Source: Nothopassalora personata | Taxonomy: Eukaryota; Ascomycota; Dothideomycetes; Mycosphaerellales; Mycosphaerellaceae | Length of the DNA stretch: 64,000 nt | Assembly: GCA_033816765.1 (NCBI GenBank) | Contig: CM066288.1 | Span: forward strand, 1,612,001-1,676,000 | Reading direction: 5' to 3' | Shown here: in pieces, positions 51,363 to 61,069 of the stretch | Layout: the number at the start of each line of letters is the position of its first letter | Position numbering within the stretch: the stretch's first letter is position 1 | Program-made: the position numbers and the translations under genes | Notes under the pieces: model-generated | Told to the model about the DNA's origin: nothing | Seen by the model: the letters and a program-made list of their open reading frames with translations, nothing else | Databases searched by the model: none

Positions 51363-53027
51363 CTACTTCTTCTCCTGCTCCTTCTGCTTCTCTGCGGCCT
51401 GCTTGAGCACGACCGAAAGGTCTCTACCTTGACAGTCTTTCTTGCGCAATCCAGTAGTCATCACATACGCCTCGACCGCATCCTCGTCGTCTGTAGTGCT
51501 GGACGTCAGTGTGTTCGTTCCCAGACTTCCGTCTTCAGTAGTCTCACCAGCTTGGACGGCGCGTCGTACATCAGACCTAGCTAGATGAGCGTTCCATCGC
51601 CACTGATCCATGCTCACATACTTCCACAACGCCAGCACTGCTTTGTCTGTATCGCTCAAAGTCGCTCCCGGCTGAATGCTGGCGTGTAGGTCTTGGAACC
51701 GAGTCGGAGGGTAACGCCACTCCCCGTTCGAGTCAGTGGAGCCAAGGGAGCTCGGGGAGTCTGGGTAGTCCTCAAAGTCTTCCGCTACTGGAGCGGCGTG
51801 TCGCTTGGGTGTGCAGACAGGCGATGGTATTGGATCGAGCTCTTCGTCGGAACAGGCGTGCATGGACTGCATAAGACCAGGCTGAGTGAGGGTGCCGGTA
51901 GATTGCGGTGGACTGTCAAATGCGTGGGCGTGCATCGACTTCACGAGGCCCGGCTGCTCGACGCGCAGATGGTCGTAGGCGCCATCGAGCTGCGGTATCT
52001 GGATGATGACAGCAGAGTCTCGGCGGCTGGCCTTCGAGTCTTCGTGTCTGTTGGGCAGGCCGCCTGTGCACTCGCCGTTCCACAGCATCTCGAAGCAGTG
52101 CACACAGAAGCAGGTGTCCTCCCCCATGCAAAGGTAGTAGGTGTTAGCCTCCAATGCTTTGTCGCATCCCGGTCGTCTGCACACAACGCTCTCACCTTCT
52201 GCGACGAAGGTGGTACGGTGGAGCAGAAGCGGATTGCCATGGTGGATGTATTCACTGGCAAGACAGAATTGTTCTTTCGAGCGAGCTAGTCTGTCGGGTT
52301 CAGCCCAGGCCTCTTCCAGCTTCTTGATTTTGTCTAGCGCTCGTCTGTCAATGTGATCAGGATCATCATTGATGAGCGTTCCAGAATACGTAGCGCCGGG
52401 CTAGAGTAACGTGAAGTCAGCCAAATCGTGTCTATCCGTAGGAATATCGAGAGTTACCTGATGGCTGATGTGGTACACGCGGCCATCCTCCTTGTCGACT
52501 TGCCAGTCTTCAGCTAGGCGCAGAGAGGTCGTCCTGTCCTCAAGGAGCTCCTCATCCACCTCGATCTCGTTCATGTCGACGTCCAAATCTGGAATGGCGC
52601 GTCCGTAGTTCGTGTGGAAGATGATCGTGTTCGTGGGTGTTTTCGGATATGGCACTGGTTGTGGGGTCTCACCGTTGAGGAGACGCAGCGCACTACGCGC
52701 CGCGAGTTCTGCGGGCGAGTTGCCATTGATGGCAGTCCAGGCAGGGCGAGCCGGCGGTGGTTCTTTGACTAAGTTCTGCGGGTTGATGAAGCTTTGGATC
52801 GATCTCGGTGTTGGCAGCTGCCGCAGAGCCTTTGTGGGAGTCACTGACGGGATGGAGTCAAGCGGATCGGTTGAGAGAGCGCCGGGTACAGCAAGGGTGG
52901 ACCTCATAGATGACTCCACTTGGTGGAAGTGCGATGGATGCCAGGGCGGCATTGTGGTGGCGTCGGCGATGTTTGCGTGCGGCGAACAAAGATCATATCT
53001 CCTATCCGAAGGAACGGACGGCGCCAT
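51363..53027 (-). CDS. hypothetical protein with a cysteine cluster
   Basis: Two exons, 53027-52458 and 52400-51363, joined across a 57-nt intron (GTAACT...CTCTAG), for 535 residues. The N-terminal half is Pro/Ser-rich and disordered apart from an acidic patch (DLDVDMNEIEVDEELLEDRT). Just after the splice comes PGATYSGTLINDDPDHIDRR and a coiled segment, then a Cys-rich module: VVCRRPGCDKALEANTYYLC, then MGEDTCFCVHCFEMLWNGEC, with seven Cys and one His spaced for zinc binding. An internal direct repeat follows: QPGLVKSMHAHAFD and QPGLMQSMHACSDE. The end is a Lys/Glu/Gln helix. I do not recognise the family; a nuclear zinc-binding role is a guess. It is divergent from PIF1. Confidence 0.65.
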
Positions 53028-53658
53028 GGCGTTTATGTGAGCTGCCAGCGCTTCAAGCAGAGAGGGAAGCGCGCACCTTTTACGAGATGTTCTGAGGTGG
53101 GTTGTGGTGGTGGTGGTGGTGGCGATGAACAGTTGTTGGCGGTTGGCGGGCGCTCGGAGAAGTCGATCGAAGAGTCAACACGCAAGTCCAGCTCCTCGGA
53201 ATGGACGCATTCTGACTGAGCATTCTGTACATCACCTCAAGCGACATACAATCATCCTCATGCTGCTATGCAACCTAAACCCGGCAACAAGGCCGAGTCG
53301 CGCAACTAAATATCAATCTATCCGTGGTCGACACTGACTGGTAGGGTCTGCCTATGTAGGACGGCAAGAAAGTCAGTACCCAGAGGGCAAAGTCTACAAA
53401 GTGGTAGATGGCCGAGGCTGTCGTTACAGTCCTTAAGTCCGATTCATTGGCAGTATACCTCGGATCTGCGAGTTTGCAGTATATTCTTGGCCTCAAGGTC
53501 TGCGAAGTGGCTCTCTTCGAAAGCTGAGTGTAGCGGAGAGACGTAAAAGATGAAGTGACAAGGATTGCCGGTGCCAAGATTTCTCGCGCAGCAGGCGCGT
53601 CCCGCTGCGTCTCGGCCCCGTCGTGGCAACTTCGCGTGTTTTCCTCCACGGAGAATCA
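53028..53658. promoter_or_regulatory. divergent promoter to PIF1
   Basis: These 631 bp lie between the divergent start codons. There is a GGT-rich stretch at 53099-53125. The open frames here have no motif. Confidence 0.45.
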
Positions 53659-56441
53659 ATGATTGAATGGCCAGCGTCCACTAATGTATTGGGCGCTTCC
53701 ATCTGTTTGGCGACGATTCTGGGACTCTGCTGGATGATCATAGTACGACGTGCGGGTCAGGCTGCGTCGCGACTGCCCGTTCCTCGATCCATTACAAGGG
53801 TGCACGTTCCCGCCTTCGCGACCGCGAAAACACAACAATTCCACTCTCTCGCAGCGACCCGACCGGAGTACACGATATCGACAATGCTCCGCGGCGCACT
53901 CGACAAGCACGATCGAAAGCATGAGCAGCGTCTGTCCCAGTCGAGCTTCGGGTCGAGTCAACCACAGCAAAAGCCGGCATCTCAGGCAGCAAACCCGGGA
54001 TATCGCAACCCACTGAAGCCGACCTCCGCATCCACGCTCAATGGACTGAAGGGATATGGCGTGCCAAGGACAGGCGGTATCAAGAGAACAGCAAGTGGTT
54101 TGGCCAAGTCGCTAGACGCCGCTTTCGAGGATGACACAGGCAGTCAGTACCGACCGATCACGATCAGCGGGAAGTCACCAAGCAAGAGCAGTGTCCCGCA
54201 GGTCACGCCGACAGACTTTTATGATGAGAACGATTTCGACAGCGACATTGAGCTGGATATCGAGGACCCTTTGCCGCAGACTACCATAAGCTATCCGAAG
54301 ATGCCAGCACCGCCCACGACGCGTGCAAAGGTCAATGATGCACCGATCAGCTATCCCACCCTGCCGAAGCCACAACCTGGACCTATTTCGAGCCAAAATC
54401 TCAGCCGAGCGCCGGCTTCGCAGCAAGCACCGGATAGTAGTGCTCCGTTGCCTTGGTCTTCGTCGCCCGTCGAACACTTCAGCTCTGCAATACCGCAGGC
54501 CGGTCTGCAGCACTTCGCTTTTGACCCGCGGAAGTCGAATATACCGAATCCACAAGATGCCGCGCAGCCAAAGCCTGCCAAGAGGACGACCTTGCCATGT
54601 CTCGAGGAGGATGTAGAAGAGTCAACACAGACGAAGCCAATCCCTGTCCCCTGCCCGAGCATGAGGTCAAGGAACGGCATCACAAGCACGTTTACACCAG
54701 CTCCGAAGGACAAGAAAGACAAGTCACACTTTCCCTGGAACACTACCGCAAGTGCTATCAAGGATCAACAGAAGAAACATCGCGAGGAAGCGAGAGCGAT
54801 GAAGAAGGTTGCTGGAACAGAAGACTCCCTGCGTACCGCGAAGAGCACGCAGAAGCGGCCTGCTCGTGTCTTCTTGTCTGCCGAACAACAGCATGTGTTG
54901 GAGCTGGTCATCGAGAAGAAGAAAAGTGTCTTCTTCACAGGTTCAGCCGGTACCGGAAAGTCCGTTCTCATGCGGGAAATCATCGCATCACTACGTAACA
55001 AGTACAAGAAGGAGCCAGATCGAGTCGCCGTCACAGCTTCAACTGGTCTTGCTGCTTGCAACGTTGGTGGTGTCACCCTACACAGCTTTGCAGGCATTGG
55101 CCTGGGCAAGGAAGATGTCCCCGCACTTGTGCGAAAGATTAGGAGGAATCAGAAGGCGAAGCATCGATGGATGCGGACGAAGGTACTGGTCGTCGATGAG
55201 GTCTCGATGGTGGACGGCGAGATGTTCGACAAGCTCGAGTCCATTGCGCGACAGATCAGGAATAACGCTCGGCCATTTGGTGGTATCCAGCTCGTTATCA
55301 CCGGCGACTTCTTTCAGCTGCCGCCAGTGCCCGAAGCAAATCGTGCTGCCAAGTTTGCTTTTGACGCTGCTACCTGGCCAACGACCATTGAATACACGAT
55401 CGGTCTGCACCATGTCTTCCGTCAGAAGGATCCTGGTAAGTCATCCCAAGAAACGTCATCTTCGAGCACTGTGCTAACCGTGTGATAGTCTTCGCTGGCA
55501 TGTTGAACGAGATGCGAGAAGGTCGCCTGACTCAGTCCTCCATCAACGCATTCCGAAACCTATCTCGAGATCTCAAGTTCGAAGACATGCTCGACGCGAC
55601 CGAGCTCTTCCCCACGCGAAACGAAGTCGAGAGAGCAAATCAGGAGCGACTGGTCAATCTCCAAGGCCAGATTTTCCCCTTTCCAGCCCGCGATGGTGGC
55701 TCAATTACAGACAAGGCTCAGCGCGACAAACTTCTTGCCAACTGCATGGCACCCGAGATGATCACCCTCAAGAAGGGTGCTCAGGTCATGCTGATCAAGA
55801 ATATCGATGAGACTTTAGTCAACGGCTCTATAGGTCGTGTCATCGGTTTCATGGACGAACGACAATTTGACAGCTACAACGCTAACGAAGGTGCCTTTTT
55901 GCAGTCACCTGGAGGCACGGTCCTTGGCAGTGGCGACAATGATGCACCCGATCGTCCTGGCATCATGCAAGGCATTACCACCTCACGGAAGTGGCCGCTG
56001 GTACGCTTCGCTATCGCGGACGGTACATGGCGAGATCTGCTCTGTGAGCCAGAGACTTGGAAAGTCGAGCTGCCAAACGGTGAAGTGCAGGCATCTCGTG
56101 CGCAAATCCCTCTTATCCTGGCATGGGCGCTCTCCATCCACAAAGCTCAAGGACAAACTCTGGATCGTGTCAAGGTCGATCTTGGCAAAGTCTTCGAGAA
56201 AGGACAAGCGTACGTTGCGCTCAGTCGTGCAACTAGTATGGCTGGCTTGCAGGTGCTTCGCTTCGACCCAAGAAAGGTCAATGCACATGAGAGAGTCAGA
56301 GCTTTCTACACCAAGCTTGCCCGTGTCGAGCTTGTGGAGAAGAACAAGGAGAGGATGGAAAAGATTAACAAGCCGAGCACGACTGGTGCCGTGGAGTACG
56401 AGAAGAATTTCGTCGAGGGCGACTTTGCTTGGGATGAGTAA
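53659..56441 (+). CDS. PIF1: PIF1-family 5'-3' DNA helicase
   Basis: Two exons, 53659-55435 and 55489-56441, joined across a 53-nt intron (GTAAGT...GTGATAG, CTAAC branch), for 909 residues. PIF1 helicases unwind G-quadruplexes, act at telomeres and maintain mitochondrial DNA. The N-terminal ~400 residues are disordered. The helicase core shows Walker A GSAGTGKS (about residue 428), [20 protein letters not shown], Walker [29 protein letters not shown], the C-terminal block [20 protein letters not shown] and the Pif1-type [20 protein letters not shown]. The upstream frame begins at GTG, so I start at the ATG at 53659. This gives a hydrophobic N-terminus ([17 protein letters not shown]) that could serve as a mitochondrial leader. 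A later ATG (residue 76, MLRGALD) is possible. Confidence 0.92.
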
Positions 56442-56739
56442 TGCCAGAGGCGCATCAAGCCATGGCTGTGCATGTCGAAGCGATTTTGGAAGCGCAGTGT
56501 ACGTATCTGTAGTAAAGATGATAGACTACGTCGTCTGCATATCAGTCCTTGCAGACTATTCACTCTGAAGGAAAATCTACGCTCGCCCTCGATTGCGTAC
56601 TGCCTCGACTTACTACGCTCCCTCCAGCACGAACTCTCTCTTGTGATCCTTCCTACTATATACGTAGAAATTCTTCATCACATGCAAAATTCTCACAGTC
56701 TGCATTGCAATTACCGTCGCCGTCGCTATCGCCACCACA
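56442..56739. other. PIF1 3' flank
   Basis: Nothing recognised beyond likely 3' untranslated sequence. Confidence 0.35.
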
Positions 56740-57590
56740 ATTCCCCCCAATCGCTCCAACCCCCAATAACCAACGGATGCTCCGCCTCCAATTCCTCGTC
56801 CACAACAGATTCTTACTCCTCCACGCCGTCCGCGCCGTCCACGCCCTCGCCCCGTTCACAATCGGGCCTCCCCGCCACAATCTCATCATGTCCACTAACA
56901 TAAGCCACTGGCGCCTTCTGCTTGTCCTCGAAACCCCCCTTCCCGTTCGTGCCACGATTCAATACGGAAGCCAAGTACTCGGCTTTCTGCACTGCGACTT
57001 CGGCGGTGGTGGGGAGGAAGGATTTCTTGATGTCGGCCGCGTCGCCTAAGGCGTAGATGTCGGGGAGGGGGGGGGTCTCGTTTTCATCATACTCGCCTGA
57101 GGGGCGTAGGACGTGGAGGTGTTGGTTCGTTAGGATGCGGTGGAGCTTGTCGGTTTTGCAGAGGTCTAGATGGTCGACGAGGGGGCATTGTTTTATTGCC
57201 CGCGGTCCAGAGGAGCATGCCGCAGCGTATACGGCCTTCGGCTTTGGGTATGATGCTGTCTGCTTCGATTGTTTTGAGCTTGGAGTCGGGCTTGACTGTC
57301 ACGCTGCGTTTCGAGAAGGGAGAGATGGCGTGTTGGCGGAGGGCATGCCGCATGTTCGAAGGCTCCCAGGATGAACAGGGCGGCGTCGTGGATTGTTATG
57401 GTCATTTTGCCAGCAAGGTGGGGGTAGAGTTTCGACAGGTCATCGTTGAAGAGGTCGGACATTTCTGCTGACATCTTGACGCCGGTGGGGCCGCCGCCTA
57501 CGACGATATTGTGGAGGAGGTCGCGTTGCTTTTGATCGGAGGTGTCGGGGAGGGAGGCGAGGTCTAGCAGCTGCCTGTCGTCCGGGTAGA
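56740..57590 (-). pseudogene. broken alternative NADH dehydrogenase (NDE/NDI type)
   Basis: Minus-strand remnants of a type II NADH:ubiquinone oxidoreductase spread over several frames. In order: LLDLASLPDTSDQKQRDLLH and NIVVGGGPTGVKMSAEMSDL (the second dinucleotide-binding GGGPTG), then KLYPHLAGKMTITIHDAA. A shift leads to SKLKTIEADSIIPKAEGRIR and GMLLWTAGNK, another shift to DLCKTDKLHRILTNQHLHVL and LPDIYALGDAADIKKSFLP, and a third to RTAWRSKNLLWTRNWRRSIR, the usual C-terminal block. The N-terminal FAD-binding Rossmann region is missing. At least three frameshifts and the truncation make it non-functional as one protein. A G-homopolymer at 57066-57074 is near one break. Family member order is preserved, so decay seems recent. 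Confidence 0.75.
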
Positions 57591-57990
57591 CGTGGTTCGT
57601 GACGCCGTTCTCCTGCGTTAGCATTGTGAACAGTAGCTGCTGGATTGCGGTGGGAACAGCATTAGTAGAAGATGAGCAGAAGGTAAGATATACTTGCACC
57701 GTGTTGATATCTCCCACCTCGGCGGGCCGCGAGAGGCGCTTTTATAATGGCACTGCTCTTCCTGGCAGTGCAGAGGAGAAGGCTGGCGAATGACGCATTG
57801 TTTCTTGAGACTCGTCCTGGAAGCGCGGATGGAGGAAGAGTAAGATCTTATCACTGTGTTATCGCAGTGGGCCAGCTTCCAGTCGGCAGTCCGTCATCCG
57901 TGCATATCACCCTGATGTCCATAACCTGAGACAGACTTCACTCCTACTTTACCATTGCTTCTTTCATACCCGATCTCTCCTACCTCCTGC
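57591..57990. other. intergenic
   Basis: No gene supported. Neither strand shows a recognisable piece of the missing N-terminal half of the adjacent NADH dehydrogenase relic. Confidence 0.35.
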
Positions 57991-58025
57991 CACACCTCCC
58001 ACACCTCCCACACCTCCCACACCTA
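57991..58025. repeat. short direct repeat CACACCTCCC
   Basis: About 3.5 tandem copies of CACACCTCCC just upstream of the start codon at 58042, probably within the 5' leader. Confidence 0.85.
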
Positions 58026-58041
58026 TCAACTACCTACCAAG

Positions 58042-59031
58042 ATGTCTTCAACAGGCATTGCCCAAGAACCAGCCTCCCTGCTCTCAATCCCCTGCGAACT
58101 CCGCAATGCCATCTACACCTACATCTTCGAGCCCGACTTCACCGATACAATCAACAGCATCCCCGCCAAGCCCGACGAACTCGCAGTCGCCCTCCAACTC
58201 CAAGACCCAGCCCGCTACGTAGCAGCATACCGCTCCACTCATCGCGCGTGTCAGCAGCTGCGAGTGCTGCAGACCTGTAGACAGATATACAACGAAGCGC
58301 ATCTCCTAGCGCTTTCCTCTACCCCATGTAAGAGAGGCCCCTACCAAGCCCCAAACGATAGCTATAGACTCCGCAGACCTGTAGCCTGTAGCACTGAGAC
58401 GTTCCCTCGGGACACACACACTAACAGCCCCATCACAGTCCTCGTAGACGGCGACTTCGCCTACCCCGACGTCTTCGACCTGAGGAGCAGGAGTCTGAGC
58501 AAGGAGAAGATCGCAGCGATCCGACACATTACCATCTCGGCACGAACGAGCAAACTCCGCGCCATGAACGAAGCCTGGTGCGGCCTACCCTTCGGCCACC
58601 CCAGCCTCCGTCTAGAAACTCTCACAATCGTCCCCAACCGCGCAGAATGCCACATCCGCTCCATGGGCGAGATCGCCGACCTCTCCCAGTCACACACGTT
58701 GGCCTACAGTCTCTCTGAAACAATGAAGTCGCTCCGGAACGTCAATACTTTGGTCGTGCGGAATGATGGATGCTTCAATGAGGTCGTTTGGAGGCTGTTT
58801 TATAGAAGTTTTGTGTATAGGCTTTGGAGGTGGGGAGGCGCCATCTGTGGGATCCGCTTTGAGTCGGGAGAAACGCAGCTGGGGGGTAGCGGAGAGAGCC
58901 GGAATCAATGGTTCAAGGTGTATACTGCAGACGATGAGGTGAGAGGGGTGGAGTGTGGGGTGGAGGTTTGTAGATTGGTGGGGCAGACGGGGGAGGTGCC
59001 GGATGTGAATCCTGCGGGAGTTGGGCCTTAG
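58042..59031 (+). CDS. LPxELRNxIY-type fungal protein, function unknown
   Basis: Two exons, 58042-58327 and 58439-59031, for 292 residues. The N-terminus carries LLSIPCELRNAIYTYIFEPD, the F-box-like opening of a very large family in Pezizomycotina, followed by LRVLQTCRQIYNEAHLLALS, the family's second hallmark, and after the splice TPFLVDGDFAYPDVFDL. The intron (GTAAGA...CATCACAG, CTAAC branch site) is 111 nt, in phase and stop-free, so an unspliced reading adds 37 residues of poor quality. C-terminal blocks include LETLTIVPNRAECHIRSMGE. The family is often annotated as F-box-like or DUF7730-type; biochemical function is unknown. Confidence 0.75.
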   Translation: MSSTGIAQEPASLLSIPCELRNAIYTYIFEPDFTDTINSIPAKPDELAVALQLQDPARYVAAYRSTHRACQQLRVLQTCRQIYNEAHLLALSSTPCKRGPYQAPNDSYRLRRPVACSTETFPRDTHTNSPITVLVDGDFAYPDVFDLRSRSLSKEKIAAIRHITISARTSKLRAMNEAWCGLPFGHPSLRLETLTIVPNRAECHIRSMGEIADLSQSHTLAYSLSETMKSLRNVNTLVVRNDGCFNEVVWRLFYRSFVYRLWRWGGAICGIRFESGETQLGGSGESRNQWFKVYTADDEVRGVECGVEVCRLVGQTGEVPDVNPAGVGP

Positions 59032-59061
59032 TCGTGGGGAGAGAGGAGAAGAGGAGAAGGA

Positions 59062-59135
59062 GAGTGATGTCGACGGTGTAGTGATGTCGATGATTGTAGT
59101 GATGTCGATGGTGTAGTGATGTCGATGGTGCAGGG
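59062..59135. repeat. tandem repeat, GTAGTGATGTCGATG unit
   Basis: Four imperfect copies of a ~15-18 bp unit (GTAGTGATGTCGATGGT) lie in the 3' flank between two converging genes. Confidence 0.85.
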
Positions 59136-59151
59136 AGGCTGAATGTACATA

Positions 59152-59484
59152 TCATATGACCACCCTTGAGACGTGGCATTGAAGAACCAGACCCGGACCT
59201 GCTTTTTGTTCCTTTTGCTGCGCTGGATCTTCTTGACCTGGGGCAGGCATTGCGCTACGGTCATTTCCCGTCCACATCCAAAACTCATTGGAAAGTAATT
59301 CAACAGCGGTTTTCGGCATGATATACAGTGGTGCGGACACGTATGCCAACAGCGCTTCGACCCCATCATAATCAGACGCTTCCGAGCGTTGAAAAGAGCC
59401 TGTGTGAGCAAGCCGGGTTGGAACATCTTCAAGAATTTCCCACCTCTCAATGCCAAAAAGATGAGCTAGCAAGACATTTCTCAT
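59152..59484 (-). CDS. possible small gene, 110 residues
   Basis: An ATG-started minus-strand frame reads MRNVLLAHLFGIERWEILED, then VEALLAYVSAPLYIMPKTAV and ends with a basic tail. The first two thirds look protein-like. No family is recognised and no introns are evident. It could be a genuine small gene or the end of a decayed one. Confidence 0.3.
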   Translation of the reverse strand: MRNVLLAHLFGIERWEILEDVPTRLAHTGSFQRSEASDYDGVEALLAYVSAPLYIMPKTAVELLSNEFWMWTGNDRSAMPAPGQEDPAQQKEQKAGPGLVLQCHVSRVVI

Positions 59485-59637
59485 GACGCATGTGATACTT
59501 TTTGCCAGCCACCAAAGTGCTACTGTAAACGATCACGTCTATCGCACTTCCCTTCTACGCCGATACGGCCGTCCGAGTCTTGACATGCATCTTCCCGCAA
59601 CGCTAACGCCCGACGCCTCGCTTGACCTGTCAAACAC

Positions 59638-60573
59638 CTAGTCATTGGCATGGACGACACCCTCATCGCTTTCGCTCTCATCCTCATCGCCGGACACTTC
59701 CATGTTCTCGCGCTCCTTCTTGTCCATGAGAGCCTGCAGCTCTGCGTCGTCGTTCTCGGTGACGGCCTTGGGTGCCATCTTGATCGTGCAGCTTCCCCCT
59801 GCGCTGCGAATGCTGGCGTCGATCTCCTTGATGGCTTCCGTCAACACTTCGATGCCGTTGTTCTTGTCGATTGTTTGGCTGGTCAGAACGTAGAGTGGTG
59901 GGGACACCAGCTTGACTTTGACTTGGGTATCTGGGGTGTTCTTCTCCTCTGCTTTGCGTAGCGCGGTCTTGACAGCGTCGATGCCCTCGTACCCGAAGCA
60001 AGTAACTTCCACATCGGCGCGGACCTTTGTGGGCTGTGGTGTGAGCCGCTTACCGATGTAGCTCTGCAGCTCGTCCTTGATGACGGCAGACTTGAACGTG
60101 ACTTCGGTCCACACATCCGGGTTCGTGATACTGAGCTTGAACGCATCGACAGCATGACCGTACTTCTTGTTAAGAGGCCAGCCAATGTCCTGGTACAGCT
60201 CCTCAATGGGCGTATTGGTCTTCTCCGCGACGTGTCTCATGATGCTGTGCACCATCTTGCTCTTGTTGTACCGCTCCTCACACTTGACGATGTCCTCGGG
60301 CGAGACTCGCCGCTTCGACAAGTCGATGTAGCCCTTTTCCTTGTCGACACGCAACACCACCACGACCTCGTTGCGGCCGACTCGGATGAGCTTTTGGATG
60401 GATCGGATGCGTCTTCGTGAGAGTTCGGAGAGCAGGATCATGCCGTCGATGTTGTCGTATTCGAGGAGCTTGACGTATGCGCCCATTTCGGCGATTTGCT
60501 TGACGTTGACCATGACGAAGGAGTCGATTTCGGGGTATTTCTCCTCGTAGAAGCGGCAGTTGGTGAGCGACAT
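59638..60573 (-). CDS. SUI2: translation initiation factor eIF2 subunit alpha
   Basis: Single exon, 311 residues. eIF2-alpha is the regulatory subunit of the ternary complex that delivers initiator Met-tRNA to the 40S subunit. The N-terminal S1 domain reads CRFYEEKYPEIDSFVMVNVK and LLEYDNIDGMILLSELSRRR. The Ser in ELSRRRIR (residue 52 counting Met, the classical Ser51) is the target of Gcn2-type kinases in stress responses. Then come RVDKEKGYIDLSKRRVSPED, YQDIGWPLNKKYGHAVDAFK, and the alpha-beta domain with CFGYEGIDAVKTALRKAEEK and PPLYVLTSQTIDKNNGIEVL. The acidic C-terminus (SGDEDESESDEG) is typical. Transcribed divergently from the HET gene. Confidence 0.96.
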   Translation of the reverse strand: MSLTNCRFYEEKYPEIDSFVMVNVKQIAEMGAYVKLLEYDNIDGMILLSELSRRRIRSIQKLIRVGRNEVVVVLRVDKEKGYIDLSKRRVSPEDIVKCEERYNKSKMVHSIMRHVAEKTNTPIEELYQDIGWPLNKKYGHAVDAFKLSITNPDVWTEVTFKSAVIKDELQSYIGKRLTPQPTKVRADVEVTCFGYEGIDAVKTALRKAEEKNTPDTQVKVKLVSPPLYVLTSQTIDKNNGIEVLTEAIKEIDASIRSAGGSCTIKMAPKAVTENDDAELQALMDKKERENMEVSGDEDESESDEGVVHAND

Positions 60574-61069
60574 GGTGGGTGGTTGTTATGCGGATGTCCT
60601 GAAACGGGTAGTGTGGCTTCGTTGCCTGGGTATGTGATGTAGTGTAGTTGTATCGTAGTCGTGTGCTTCAATGATTGTCCAGTCGTACTTCCAGAATGAC
60701 TCTTTTTGTGGCGCGGGGCACATGTGGCGTTTTGAGCTGTTGCCCGTGCACGATTTTCATCACGCCGCCCAATTGTCCACACATCTACCATACAGTCCGC
60801 AATCGGCACGCCGTCATGATGGATCACGACGCCTTTCGATGGTCAGACTCGGTCAATCACAGATCAAACCACACTGAGGCAATCACGCCTCAAGATAACT
60901 TCCACAAGTTCTTCGTGCATCCGGGATCACCACTATCGTCTGCTGTATACTGGCATACTGCCTACTTAGCTGCCGTATGCAGCGCTGATGGAATACCAAG
61001 AGCGCCCTATCTGCAGACCGAAACATGTGAACGAGGCGACAGATCTGCCACGATATCAAGGCTGTAACA
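60574..61069. promoter_or_regulatory. divergent region eIF2-alpha / HET gene
   Basis: About 500 bp. A plus-strand frame from 60675 to 61067 includes an ATG-rich segment (MMDHDAFRWSDS) that might be a first exon of the HET protein, but no clean splice joins it in phase. Confidence 0.4.

Noticed and set aside
57057..57374. Plus-strand frame of 105 codons
   Set aside because: It is the antisense shadow of the NADH dehydrogenase relic, which has recognisable family motifs.
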